Assembly: GCA_035610365.1 (NCBI GenBank)
Contig: CM069434.1
Span: 30,776,238 to 30,840,237, forward strand
Length of the DNA stretch: 64,000 nucleotides
Source of the DNA: Aquatica leii
Lineage: Eukaryota; Arthropoda; Insecta; Coleoptera; Lampyridae
Direction of reading: 5' to 3'
How positions within the stretch are numbered: the stretch's first letter is position 1; each line of letters opens with the position of its first letter. Both the position numbers and the translations under genes were made by a program. The notes under the pieces are model-generated. The model worked only from the letters and a program-made list of their open reading frames with translations. It made no database searches and had not been told where the DNA came from. This document shows positions 1 to 11,320 of the stretch, piece after piece.

Positions 1-1120
1 TGCAATTGTTTAAAAACTATTTTTTGTTTGCTTTTATATTAATTTCAGTTTAGTTTCACAAAATTACCGACTGGCTGACACATTTCAATCAACTGAAATA
101 TATTTTTTATTATCAAATTTAATTAAACTTTTAAAATTTAACTATGTTCTTTTTTTTGATATAATCATTATTATTATTACACTTAAAAAATTAATGTTAA
201 TTTGCAACTACATTCTTTTTCTATTGCTTACAAATCTTAAATTCCAATGATTGTTATTATAATCTTAAATTATTATAATCTAAATTTTAAAAACTTTTAA
301 CAATGATTATGTTTGTAGATAACAAACAAAAAAAATTGCTGATGTATTGCGTTAGCGTTAGTTGTAGTAATTGACGTACTTTTCTATTTCTTTTGGAATT
401 GTTGACTCTTAGTTTTAGCATTAGCATTGTTACTACAACCTTAATTGTGATTGAAACTGAACTTCTATGGTGCCACGTTGATTTTGGGAATCGGTGGCAG
501 ACTTATAATTATATATATTATATATAAGACGTATAAAATTAACTTACGTTATTAAATCTATCTGAAATTCAATATCATTATAATACTTAACATTAGGTGA
601 ACATGTTCCAATTTCAAGATATTGGCTTTTTAAGCACATAATTTTCAGTTACTATTAGAAATGTCAATGATTTTGTTTATGTTAAGACACGTTTTTAACA
701 TGGAGTAATTGAACCACATAGTTAAAGACCTTTTTGAAAGCTTCATATTTTGAAAATGCGCCATTACTACATTTTCTGTTATTGAACTCATATTATTTTG
801 ATCGCACCAAGTTGTAAGCATCAAATTATTTAAAACTATTTACTAATTCTTTTACTTTGTGCAAAGTACAACTCATACTTTCAGATTACATTTTTACAAC
901 GTTTTTTATTGAACTCAGAAACTAACAATTTGAAATTTCAAATTTAAATTGTTAAATGCAGAATTGCCGTTTAAAAAAAATCATTAAAACAATATTATGA
1001 TTTTTATTTATTAAAAATTGTAGAGCAAATCTATGCGTAATAGAAAAAATAGTATAAAAAATACAAGTCACAACTCCTTTTTGTTGCACTCGTCTGTTTG
1101 CAGAATTCCCTTCAGTCAGC
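1..1120. other. AT-rich gene-free stretch
   Basis: I see no coding region longer than chance, no terminal repeat and no structured RNA here. The sequence is dominated by poly-A/T runs and short low-complexity patches. Confidence 0.6.
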
Positions 1121-1385
1121 TTGCAAACCTGGTTTGGTCACGAGTATAGAACACAACAGCCATTAGACACAACGGTCACAGAGAATTTAGTATGCACATA
1201 TTGGCCACACTGGACACATCGAACAAATATCATATGCGGACACAACGGCCACCCTGGACGTAACAGCCACAGCTCTAGCTGGGCACAACGGCCACTTTGG
1301 TCACAACGGCCACTGGACACTACGGCCACACAGAATTTTGGTATGTCCATATCGGCCACTCTAGCTAAACAGCAACTTCCTACTC
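1121..1385 (+). repeat. GC-rich minisatellite-like block, plus copy
   Basis: A CpG-containing block in AT-rich surroundings is built from imperfect repeats around the motif GACACAACGGCCAC. A longer sub-unit of about 62 bp (start near 1164, again near 1314) runs from a GACAC-type motif through AATTTTGGTATG to GGCCAC. The same sub-unit recurs inverted at 3560-3690. The frame across it is open, but the periodicity explains this and no protein family is recognisable. It may be the variable core of a mobile element. Confidence 0.6.
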
Positions 1386-3555
1386 TTATGAATTAGGGCG
1401 TTTACGCATGGCTATATTTTTCTGTATTGGATTGTTATAAATTGATCTATATCTAAAAAATGTTACTACATTTTGGGTGATTGGATATTTTTATTATATT
1501 TGCACCTGATAGATGTTTGTAATTAGAAATCATTTAAAAAAAAGTAGACGAGCAAAATTACGCTTGTTAGCAAAACGTGACTGGAAATCCGTATGAATCC
1601 TATACGCAGTATAAAGATTAAATTTTATACTGTAACTGTTTATAATAACATTCTAACTGATTTTGAGGTATTTTTTTAATATGTAAATAAATTAGGATGA
1701 TGCATATTTTAATTTAAAATAAACAGCGACCTTAAATTCATGTTATGGTTATGATTCTGGTCTCCAGCGTGCGTAATCTGCCACTGTATAAACCAACAGT
1801 AAATTAAAAAAATATGCGAATTTTTACTTTATGTTTCTGTTAGTCTGGCTGGGGGCCCTTGGAGGTTACGGACTTGATTCCTTTGAACCTACGGACTATT
1901 GTAACTACGGCGCTTAATCTTTTTGTTTTAAAATCTTCCAATAACAATAACCAATCCGTTTACTTTTAACAAGTATTTTGTCTTAAAAAGATTAACAGTT
2001 CTTCCAGTAAAAGGGTTTACCAATACAGCGTTACGGTAAACAATATTATTCTTTTATTATTTTTGCTTAAGAAGTATGTGTCTGCCTGCCAGGTATCTAC
2101 CAAAAAAAAAGATTTTATGATTATTTACAACTTCCGGCTTTGGATCGAGATTTAAAAGCAGCGTCTTTAGTGTTGTCTCCACTTTTGAATAAGCAATTCG
2201 CTAATTAATCTAATTCCTATAGTTCAGTGGCTATTGTTATCTGTACTTTATAAACGGTAATTAGTTAATAAATATGATCTTAGAGTAATATTTCTGGAAT
2301 GTGTTTTCTTTATGAAATATTTTTATCTGCATATATTTAGAGCAGCACAGAATTAGCATAAGTAATCACATTTCGATGAACAGTGCATAATAGTATATAA
2401 AATTTCTAAACAAGAGTTGTCTGAAAAGCAAAAAGAAGAAATATTAAAAAATATATCCGACATCGAATACGCAGCCTCCATCAGTGCTACAGGCAGTGAC
2501 TTTCAGCCAGATGATGTAAATCATTGTTTGACTGTTAGTGAAGGCAAAGATGTTTAATAAGTAAATGGAAAAAACAAAAATTCTGGACAATTTAGATACC
2601 GTTGTTTTAACTGTTGATTGATAAAATTAGAACAAATTTTGGAACCAATAGTGCCAGGTCAATAGAGTGAGAAGAAAGAACTGAATAATGCCTACAACTT
2701 TTATATACTACCTTTATACAAAAATGACTTTAATAAAAGTTGTGTGTTACAATACGGCGTATATCTTGGTAGTATCAAATTAAAATTCTAGTTTTTCTGC
2801 TGTGTGAACCAAATGCAACCTCAGTGTTTTGCTTTTTTTTAATATGGCAAACACAAAGTCAACTACTTGGAATTGTAGTTTAATCGTAACTTAGCTACAT
2901 ATGTATATTACAAATATGTTTCGACTTTTTTAACTGATTTAAAACCATCAGCAGGCAAGGAAATACATATTTAAAATGTTGGTACTCAATACAATGGGAC
3001 CTCAAAGTTTGCCAAGACATATAAAAAGGTTGATATAAATGTATAGTTGGATTGAATAATACAAACTATATTAATGAAATGTTAAAAAATGAGATCTAAT
3101 ATCATTTATAGTAAAACTATGAGCCTAATCATAAGTTGAATGACAGACAATTACACAAATTTATTTATTTTATATTTCTTTTGTAAACTTTAACTTTTCT
3201 TCTCAGGCATTTCTTTCTATAAACTTTAACTGCGGGGTCCATTTACCGTGAGACTGTTTTTACGCGGGATTTTTATTCCATGAACTTTTTTCCGGGGCAC
3301 TTTATGTCCGCGGCGTTTTGTTCCAGGGATTTTTTTCCTGGGCTTTGTTTTCGAAACCTTTTTTCCGGAGAAAAACAACTGTTTCCGATATAATTATAAA
3401 TAGAAAACTCTTATTATTTTTCAGATTATATACTTACCGGTGTTGATTCTGCAATTATGAAGGGTACAATAGCCGACCAGATCATTTGTAAAATCTTTAT
3501 CACCCCCCCCCCCGCGTCTATTTGTTTATTTTACACATTAATAAGGTACTGTATA
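1386..3555. other. AT-rich stretch with a weak possible coding remnant
   Basis: Most of this stretch shows nothing. Between about 2418 and 2740 the plus strand has a readable acidic segment (includes SDIEYAASISATGSDFQPDD) followed by stops. Acidic serine-rich leaders like this occur at the N terminus of piggyBac-type transposases, but no transposase domain follows, so I leave it unnamed. Confidence 0.25.
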
Positions 3556-3559
3556 ACCT

Positions 3560-3690
3560 GGATCTGATATGTGGCCGTAGTGTTCAAAGTGGCCGTTATG
3601 TCCATGTCTGATAGTTGGCCGTTGTGTTCAGTGTGACCAATACGGGCATACCAAAATTTTGTTTGACCGCAGTGTCTAGTGGTAGTAGTA
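3560..3690 (-). repeat. GC-rich minisatellite-like block, inverted copy
   Basis: Read on the minus strand this block repeats the order of motifs seen at 1164-1375: a GACAC-type motif, AATTTTGGTATG, a GGTCAC motif, then GAACACAACGGCCA. It is clearly the same family in opposite orientation, about 2.2 kb away. Confidence 0.6.
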
Positions 3691-3928
3691 ATCAAAGTAG
3701 TAATTTTTGTATATATAAAGTTAGTAGTAAGTACTGTCAGATTAACTTTAGTCAATGTTAAAATCATCAGAATAGTAACGCAAATGCCAAATATTTTCAA
3801 ATTTAAAATTAGAAAGTAGGTGGATGTTGATCACTGCTACCAACTAATATATATAAAATTGCTGCCATACATGTATTACAATTTGTATCACCAAATATTG
3901 CAAATTAATGCAAAATAAGAGAAGTACA

Positions 3929-4080
3929 CTAAGATAAGAACGTCTTCTGAGTTTAGACTGTGTCATTGTTGTAACCGAAGCTGCCAACGGTTCTCCTGTT
4001 TTCGTAAGAGACTTCATTAAAAAATTAAAAAAATTAAGCAATATACCATAATCTAATTAAAAACCTGTAAAAAGTTAGAG
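3929..4080 (-). mobile_element. Penelope-like element terminal repeat fragment
   Basis: From CTAAGATAAGAACGTCTTC onward this sequence matches the outer part of both terminal repeats of the Penelope-like element at 59951-61173, including the segment around GTAACCGAAGCTGCCAAC and a decayed downstream part near 4050-4080. No coding part of the element is present, so this is an isolated end fragment. It is more like the right-hand copy (61060-61145) than the left-hand one. Confidence 0.7.
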
Positions 4081-5050
4081 AAAGTAGTATAAAAAATTGG
4101 TGTTACAATTTTATTTGTACCGCTCTTACATTACTCAACTCACCACTACACGACTCATTAACAGAACTTACTTGGAATGCATTTGTCCTCATTGTAACAC
4201 TCGTTATACAATATACTATTTTTTTAATTTATTTCTATTACTACAATTTATTAATTTTTTTATAGTATGTTTGTATTTTTTGTTTACTTCATAAAAGATA
4301 TTAACGTTTTATAATATTGCAAAACTTTTTTTATGTCTTTATCTTAGCTTTCGTAATAACTTAAATATTTTTAAATATTAATGTAAATTCTTTTGATTAA
4401 AATTGCTACAAATTTAAATTATTATAAATTTTATTTATAGTGAGATTTATTGTGTAAATTTAATGAAAATACATTTTGTTAACGCTAAAATTTTGTGGTA
4501 AAACAGTAAATAGTTTTCGTTAAATTACATCGTCAATCAAATTACCAAAATAATTGCGGTTAATCAAATCAAAGTAACTTTATACATCTACCTTTTCTTT
4601 AAATATCCTAGAAATTAATTAAACTATATGTATATTAGTTTTATTAACAGAATTTATTAAAGTTTATTATTCTTTACGCGCAAAAATTATAGCATTTTTT
4701 CTATTTGTTAAAATAAATGATTTGAACTGTAAAATAAGTTTGTTATTGCTTGCATTAAAATTGTATTATACAGAATACTATTAATAAGATGTAGAATCCT
4801 TCACAAATCGTTTAAAGATTTCTTTTATCTAACTAAAAAAAAGTAAAAATTTGTTTAAATTATTATACTATAAAATTGTAACAATAATTTAAAAGTAGAA
4901 TTATTTTGTATAGTAAAGATTAAACCATAAATTAAATATGTTGAAAATTAGTTTTTGGTGCTTTTATACTATATTAGTGATAGTGTCACAAGATTGTTTT
5001 GAGTTGCATTACATTGTTAAAGTAATGGCTAAAAAACATCTTTTTATTTA
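4081..5050. other. AT-rich gene-free stretch
   Basis: No supported feature; poly-A/T and short low-complexity sequence only. Confidence 0.6.
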
Positions 5051-5051
5051 A

Positions 5052-5263
5052 CCTTTAAGTAGGCGCTAGAGTGTATAAAATACACCGAGTTAGCTATTTT
5101 TCATATTACTCCTGAAAACATTGGTTCTGTGCCCTACCACCGTGTGTAACCTACAAGCGATACGTCTTCTACCACCTCAGTTGGTGGAAAACCGCTGGAA
5201 TAGACAGATACGGGGTTGTAGTGTGTTTTCTCACAATCAGTGTACTTTATACACCTGAGCGAC
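5052..5263 (+). repeat. piggyBac left end with inverted subterminal palindromes
   Basis: TTAA at 5048-5051 is followed by CCTTTAAGTAGGCGC, as expected for a piggyBac terminus at its TTAA target. A 24-bp segment at 5063-5086 centred on GTGTATAAAATACAC recurs in inverted orientation at 5238-5263, centred on GTGTACTTTATACAC. Each centre is itself nearly palindromic. Subterminal inverted motifs of this kind are candidate transposase-binding sites. Confidence 0.55.
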
Positions 5264-5319
5264 TAACTATGTAAATATATTTTTAACTATTATTTTTTAC
5301 ATTTACCATAATTCAAGGC

Positions 5320-6531
5320 TTGATTATAAAATACCTTTACATTTTTAGGGATAAAGTTTATGTAAGAAATCCTCACAAAGTCACCGAGGCAAAATTAAAT
5401 GAATTTCGAGATGCTATTTTTCGAGAGCAAGAGAAACAAGAAGTAGGGGGCTCGGATGATGATAGTGCTTCGGATGAAGATATTTGTGTTAGTGAGCATA
5501 ATACGGACTCAGAACTAGATGTAGAAGAATTTAGTGACGAAAGTGTTGAAGTGGACTTGACTGACAAAGAAGTTCTTAGGGAACCGTCTTTCGTAGGCAA
5601 GGATAAAAAAACAATTTGGCGCAAACATACCGTAAGACGTAAATTTGCGAAAAATGCCCAAAAAAATTTAATAAAAATTTTCCCCCGCCCTACCTTCAAT
5701 GAAGGCACAGCAACACCAAAAAGAGTGTTTCTACAGTTTATAACGGTAGATATGGTGGATGAAATTTTAATAGATACAAATAGATTTATTCAACAAAAAC
5801 AAGACAAATTCAGCAGAGTTAGAGATGCTAGAGGTACTACAAGAAAAGAAATGTTAGCTTTGCTTAGTTTACTTTATTTTATAGGAACTAAAAAAGAGAG
5901 TCACGCTGACTTTCGCGAAATTTGGGATCCTGATGAAGGAAATGTCATATCTAGAGCTTGCATGAGTTCCAAAAGATTTCTATTCTTGCTTCGTTGTATT
6001 TGATTTGACGACATACTTGCAAGAGAAGAAAGAAAATTGACGGATAAACTTTACCCAATTCGAACCCTTCTAGATAAATTTGTATCCAATTGTAAGAATA
6101 ATTATGTAATGGGAGAGTTCATGACAATTGACGAGATGCTAATACCCTTTCGGGGAAGATGTAGTTTTGTCCAATACTTACCCAGTAAACCAGCCAAATA
6201 CGGACTAAAAGTGTTTACTTTATGTGATTCCAAAACATTTTATGTTAGCAATTTGGAAGTCTACTGTGGGCGACAGCCTGCTGATGGACCATATAATAGG
6301 TCAAATACACCTTCTGAAATCGTTTCACGGCTGGTAGATCCTTACAAGGAGAAAAATAGGAATCTTACTTGTGATAATTGGTACAGCAGTTATCCACTCG
6401 TTAAATCTATTGCATTTGTCATTGATGATGTAGAAGAACGTGTTATGTTTAAAAATTTCCTTGTTAGTCTTTTGGTATATCTCGTATATTTAAACTTTGT
6501 TGGTAGTTTCATTTTCTCTTGCATTAACTAA
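5320..6531 (+). pseudogene. piggyBac transposase, 3'-truncated
   Basis: A DDE transposase of the piggyBac superfamily, which cuts and pastes DNA at TTAA sites. An acidic N-terminal region (many D, E and S, about residues 45-90) leads into the domain beginning near TRKEMLALLSLLYFIGTKKE. The first catalytic Asp is in TIDEMLIPFRGRCSF (codon 6130-6132) and the second in TCDNWYSSYP (codon 6373-6375). The protein diverges after about VIDDVEERVMFKN, so the third catalytic Asp region and the cysteine-rich tail are missing. One in-frame TGA at 6001-6003 interrupts RCI-FDD; it could derive from a CGA Arg codon. The reading near 5320 follows a splice-acceptor-like pyrimidine tract (CTTTACATTTTTAG), so the true N terminus may lie in an upstream exon. 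No right terminal repeat was found. Confidence 0.85.
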
Positions 6532-6539
6532 GTGGACAA

Positions 6540-8985
6540 CGCACCTTATGCATGGCAAGCTAATGCTCAACAAAATATAATAGGAATTGAAATGTATCTA
6601 TGTAAAATTTAAATAGAAAATTAAACAATGCTCGTGAGAAATTTTGTTGCGGTATAATGCATTTGTACATTTTTCAGTTAAATTTAATTTTTGATTTTTG
6701 ATTGACACCTGTTACAAGTATTAAAAACGTTACTAATAGATTTAGTGCATTTTTACTTTAGATATATCGGCTGTGTTGCATTGAATTACACACGAAAATA
6801 TTTCCCGAATAATTAATCCGATACTTTCTACATTTCTAAAAAGATTTATAAGAAGACATTAATTGGATTTGGTGTGTAGTATTTTTCTATGTGATTTATG
6901 GCTATAATAATCAATTTAATCTTCACAAAGTAATGGAAAGTTCAACGCATTAATTTTATCTAATCTCCGAAACACATTTGTGTTTATATTATTTTATTTG
7001 TGGTATCTTTTCTATTAAATTTTGTTACAATTGTTTAAGATGTATTTTGACAGCCTTTCTAGATCTAGTACGGATGTGTATTAATTGCAAGTACATCTAT
7101 TGATCTTTACTTTATTACGTTATTGTTGGTTTGCTTATGATCTGTTACTTTCAGAGCGTTAATATTATTACAAATAGCAAATTCATTCTGTAATTATTAT
7201 TATTCAATAATTTATTGCAATTTAAGTTAACATGCGTTGTACTTAAAAGATTACGGTTTCTTATCAATAAAGTTTTGACATTATATTGTTTGTTTTTAAC
7301 ATATCAACATTATTATACATGTATTTGCTTTAATATTACCTCGTTGATTTCTGTAATGTTATTGTGTACTAGCCGTCGTTGCTTAAATAATTTTTTTTTA
7401 ATTTAACTTGTTCTCTTTTATTTCTCATTGCATATTGTGGATACTTTTTAGTTATGAGTTTGATGTCGCCTTTTTGCATTTATCCGGCGAGATTGTTCTA
7501 TTAGCGAATAATAGATACTTATCAACTTAGTAATATAATTTATACCTACTCTTCGACGACGTGAGTTAGTTCAGGTAGAGTCGATACCAACTAGAAGCTT
7601 GTAACAAATCTACAAAATTTAAATAAAAGTTAGTTTTTCTGAAAAACGTATCAGACGAGTAAAAAAATGAGTTTGACATAGAAACACGACTGCTAATAAC
7701 AATGGTTGTGTTCAACATTTATACAAATGGATTTTACATTCTGTACATTTTTAACGTAACAAACAGAAATAGAAATTTGAAAATGCTAGAAAGAACGTCT
7801 TAACCGTTACTTAAAGATCGACCTTAAGATTATAAATCTTGTTCTTTGTGTAGAATGAAAAGTAAAAATAGACAATAAAAAAAGTTATTAACTAGAATGC
7901 TATTGTAATATCTACATTTATATATTTTAAATAAAAAGTCAACATAATGAATTTGAAAAACCAATACAATTTTGGGTTTTGGTATTTTAAACAATAAGTA
8001 TTATTATTTTTTATTACATATGATTTATGAGAACAAAAACATTTGTTTTCATGTTTACATATACAGCATAAAATGTTTAGTACTGTACTTATTTATACTG
8101 AGGAACTAAAATTAAGAATTGAAAAAAGAAATCAAGGGCAATTTGAGAAATTTGAAAATTAGGGCTAGCATACAAAATAAGTACGGAGAACTAAAAAAAT
8201 CTTTTAGCCTATTTAAGTACTTCTGACTATTATCTACGAATTTACAAAAACAAATTCAAAAATTAAAAAAAAACACTTGTTTTGTGACCATTTATTTCTG
8301 ATGCTGCATTTTTTTAAAAATTACTTTAACTGGTAACGCCGCAATCAACTAAAAACAATTAAGAAGTAATTGTTTCTGATTATAAATATAGACGAATCAT
8401 TACTATTAAGTAGTGCCTACAGATTTATGATGATATCTTTAATAAGTTAGCTAATACTATACTGTATAAACACAAAATCCAAGTTAATTTAAGCGCATAA
8501 AAATGTAAACCTACGATTGGCTATTGACAAGTAAAGTTTACATGAAAAAAATATTTGACGTAATCTACACTAATCGCGTTTGTAAACTGTATTTTGCCTG
8601 TAGTGTTTAGAATTAAAATTGAAATATTAATTCTTATAAAAACTAAACCTGTCAGTTGTATAGTTTGTAAATAAGGATTCAAAACGCAGTTTTAGTAACT
8701 TTAATTCAGTTAACATTAAAAATTTACCGCTTTAATAACTGTGATATTTTCTATATAAGGTGTAATTGATATAACGCATAATCTCTTAATAAAGGGTAGC
8801 TACGATGATTTCTAACACATTTGCTTTATAAACATGTGGTCTAACATTTCAAAACTTTTTTGGAATATCTTCATGAAAATAATAGGCAAGTAAGTATTGA
8901 GTACATATTTGTTTTGTTTTATGATAAACTAAATGAAACATGCTTTTAAAAAATGCAAGCTTAGAAAATAGTGTCTACTGGAACA
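6540..8985. other. AT-rich gene-free stretch
   Basis: No coding, terminal-repeat or RNA signal that I can support. Short open frames (for example near 7215-7406) have hydrophobic low-complexity translations typical of AT-rich noise. Confidence 0.6.
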
Positions 8986-8989
8986 AAGT

Positions 8990-10320
8990 TTAGTGTTTAG
9001 AGAGAAGTTAATTTTGACAGCCCTTAAAGAGGTTTTAAAAACTGTTTTACATAAACCTGCATCTGATATCATTAAAAGAATTTTTTTAAGCAACAGTACT
9101 GTTGAAAGAAGTATTGATGAAATGAGTTCTGATATTGAAAGCTTCTTGTGTAATTATTTGCAAACGATCTATTTCTCTATACAACTGGACAAGTCAACTT
9201 TACCTGGTAATGCAGCATTATTATTAGCATATGTTCGTTTTATTATGAATCAATAAATCTACGAAGAACTGCTCTTCGCAAGAATTTTGACAACCGACAC
9301 TAAAGGTGAATCATTATTTTATGTTTTGAAATATTACTACACTGAAAAAGCAATCCCTCTATCAAATATAATATCAGTAGCTACAGATGAAGCACCTGCC
9401 ATGGTTGGACGTTATCGTGGATTTATAACTGTCGTCCATCAACAACATTTAGTTGCTTTAAATTTGAGTGTTAGATTGCATAACTCTCTTCAATTAGTCA
9501 TTGATGCAGTAAACTGAATCCGAAGCAACGCGTTAAATAAGCGGTTATTTGCGCAGTTGTGTAAAGAAAATGACGAACACTTTCATCAATTACTCCTTCA
9601 CACTGAAGTACGCTGGCTGTCGAAAAGCTTATGTTTGACAAGATTTTTTGCACTTTTTGGGACTATTTTAGAGTTTCTAGATACTAATGATAAAATTTTA
9701 AAAGACTATTTAATGAAGTGGAAAACAGACATTGCTTATTTAACAGTTTTGTTTACAAAATTCAATATGGTTAATTTGCAGTTACAAGGCAACAGTCTAA
9801 ATGTGATTAAAACATCTTATCGGCGTTTCTTGCCAGAGTTATACTAATAAAGCAAAGTATTGGACGGGGCGAATTTTCCCAGTTACCCAATTTGTCACAG
9901 ACAAACTGCTAGGAAAACGACGTTTCAACCTACGTTCAACATTTAAATGCCCTCTATTCAGATTTTGAAACTAGGTTTAAGGATGTTTTGATTATGGTAA
10001 TACAACCGTGGATAATTAACCCATGTGGTGACATAGAAGAAACGAATGTCAAAATACGAGAGGAACTGACTGAACTAAGTACAAACGAAGAACTTAAGGT
10101 TCAGTTTAAAAACGGATATCAACAATTCTGGCTGCAAAACAACATACTCGTTACTTATCCCGTATTATGGAATATAGCGAGAAAATTTTTAATTTTCTTT
10201 CTATCGTTATACCTAGTGGAACAGACTGGAGCCGAGGAGATTTAAGATTAAACTTTACAAAATTGACGCCAAATGTTGATAATTTATTATTAAAGCATCA
10301 GGTTCATCCTTCTTACTAAA
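8990..10320 (+). pseudogene. hAT transposase remnant (SCAND3/ZBED5-like)
   Basis: Resembles hAT-superfamily transposases of the kind domesticated as SCAND3, ZBED5 and FAM200. Recognisable in order: SNSTVERSIDEMSSDIE, the first acidic motif IQLDKST (Asp codon 9188-9190), YEELLFARILTTDTKGES, the second acidic motif ATDEAPAMVGR (codon 9385-9387), NALNKRLFAQLCKENDEHF, then LLLHTEVRWLSKSLCLTRFF. The C-terminal dimerisation region follows (KFKNGYQQFWLQ-like, then FLSLYLVE). Stops occur at 9254-9256 and 9515-9517, the frame shifts between about 9850 and 9990, and roughly 13 residues are missing before HQQHLVALNLS. Near 10220 a further deletion of about 30 residues joins YLVE to the GDLRLNFTKL tail. 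The N-terminal BED zinc finger is absent. It cannot be functional. Confidence 0.8.
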
Positions 10321-10572
10321 AACATTTACTTATTGCTTACTTTTATTTTTAGTTTATTTTATGTTACGTATATTTTATATAACACCATACATAATTTTAT
10401 TTTAAGTAGCTTTAATTTAAATTCAATTAATAAACGTATAAAACTTAACATGTGTTTTTACTTCAAGTTTTTAACACTAAGCTTTACTACAGTTAGAAAT
10501 TCACAAAAAATCAATATCAGGTAAGTAGGGAGTCTACCCAAAACCGAATAACATGGCAAGGGGTCTACGACA

Positions 10573-10594
10573 CAAAAAAGTTTGGGAACCTCTA
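10573..10594 (+). repeat. hAT right terminal repeat
   Basis: AAAAAAGTTTGGGAACCTCT has the form of a hAT terminal inverted repeat (complement CAGNGGTTCCCAAACTTTTT). It lies about 270 bp after the transposase tail, where the 3' end is expected. No matching left end was found upstream of 8990, so the element seems 5'-truncated. Confidence 0.55.
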
Positions 10595-10825
10595 CCCTAC
10601 ATTAAAATATTATGCGTTATATCAGTTACACCATGTATAGTATAAATAGTTACAAAATAGTTATTTGAATCACTAGTACGGAGACTTTCAAAATGCGAAT
10701 ACTTGCAAAATACTTTTCGAACAGGATTTGTTAAAATTAGTTATTTAAGTATTTGCTTTTAATAAAATATATTAATTAATTTTGATAAAACTGAAACCTG
10801 TAATAACAAAATTTAATTGTCACAT

Positions 10826-10990
10826 GTAGGAAACTATGAAGTTGTTAGTTAGATAGCAAATATTAAAACCGCGAATTTCAAAAAATGTATTTGAATTATA
10901 CGCGGCATAATATTTCTAACTGTACTACGCAAGTGCAAAAATTTGTTTCTATAATTGCAGAAACCATCTTAGAGACCAGTGGACAGCTGT
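10826..10990 (-). repeat. Hammerhead-repeat (retrozyme-like) fragment
   Basis: On the minus strand it starts with the 3' half of a hammerhead: stem III ACAGCTGT (10983-10990), cleavage GTC, then stem I CACTGG (10976-10981). It continues through GTCTCTAAGATGGTTTCTGC to TTTCCTACATGTG, matching 51706-51836 apart from an extra segment of about 40 bp. The 5' half of the ribozyme (CTGAAGA, stem II, GAA) is missing, so this copy cannot form a complete hammerhead. Confidence 0.7.
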
Positions 10991-11320
10991 TTATTAAAAT
11001 TTAATTGTTTTTGAAATGTATTTGACTAATACATAAACTTATTACAACTCAATTTAAAATAAAGCTGTTAAATTTAATACAAATGGCAGATTATAATACT
11101 TACTATCTATGCCAACTCCGAGTTATAAAATTCTATCACACTTTACCGGCCTACTATGAAAAACTAAATATTTTGCTTGTAAAATATATATTATTCTTGT
11201 AGCAAATAAAAAATTGCAATCGTAAATTTTAAGTTTTCCTAATTACGGTTTTTTGGCGTGCCCCTACAAGACAGATAAGATTGATCATTTTGTATAAAAC
11301 AAAATTTTATCGTTTATTAA

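Noticed and set aside
2908-2960. Minus-strand CTGATGG ... GTCGAAAC resembling a hammerhead or Penelope terminal motif
   Set aside because: The core differs at an essential position, no stem I can be formed, and no other Penelope sequence is adjacent.
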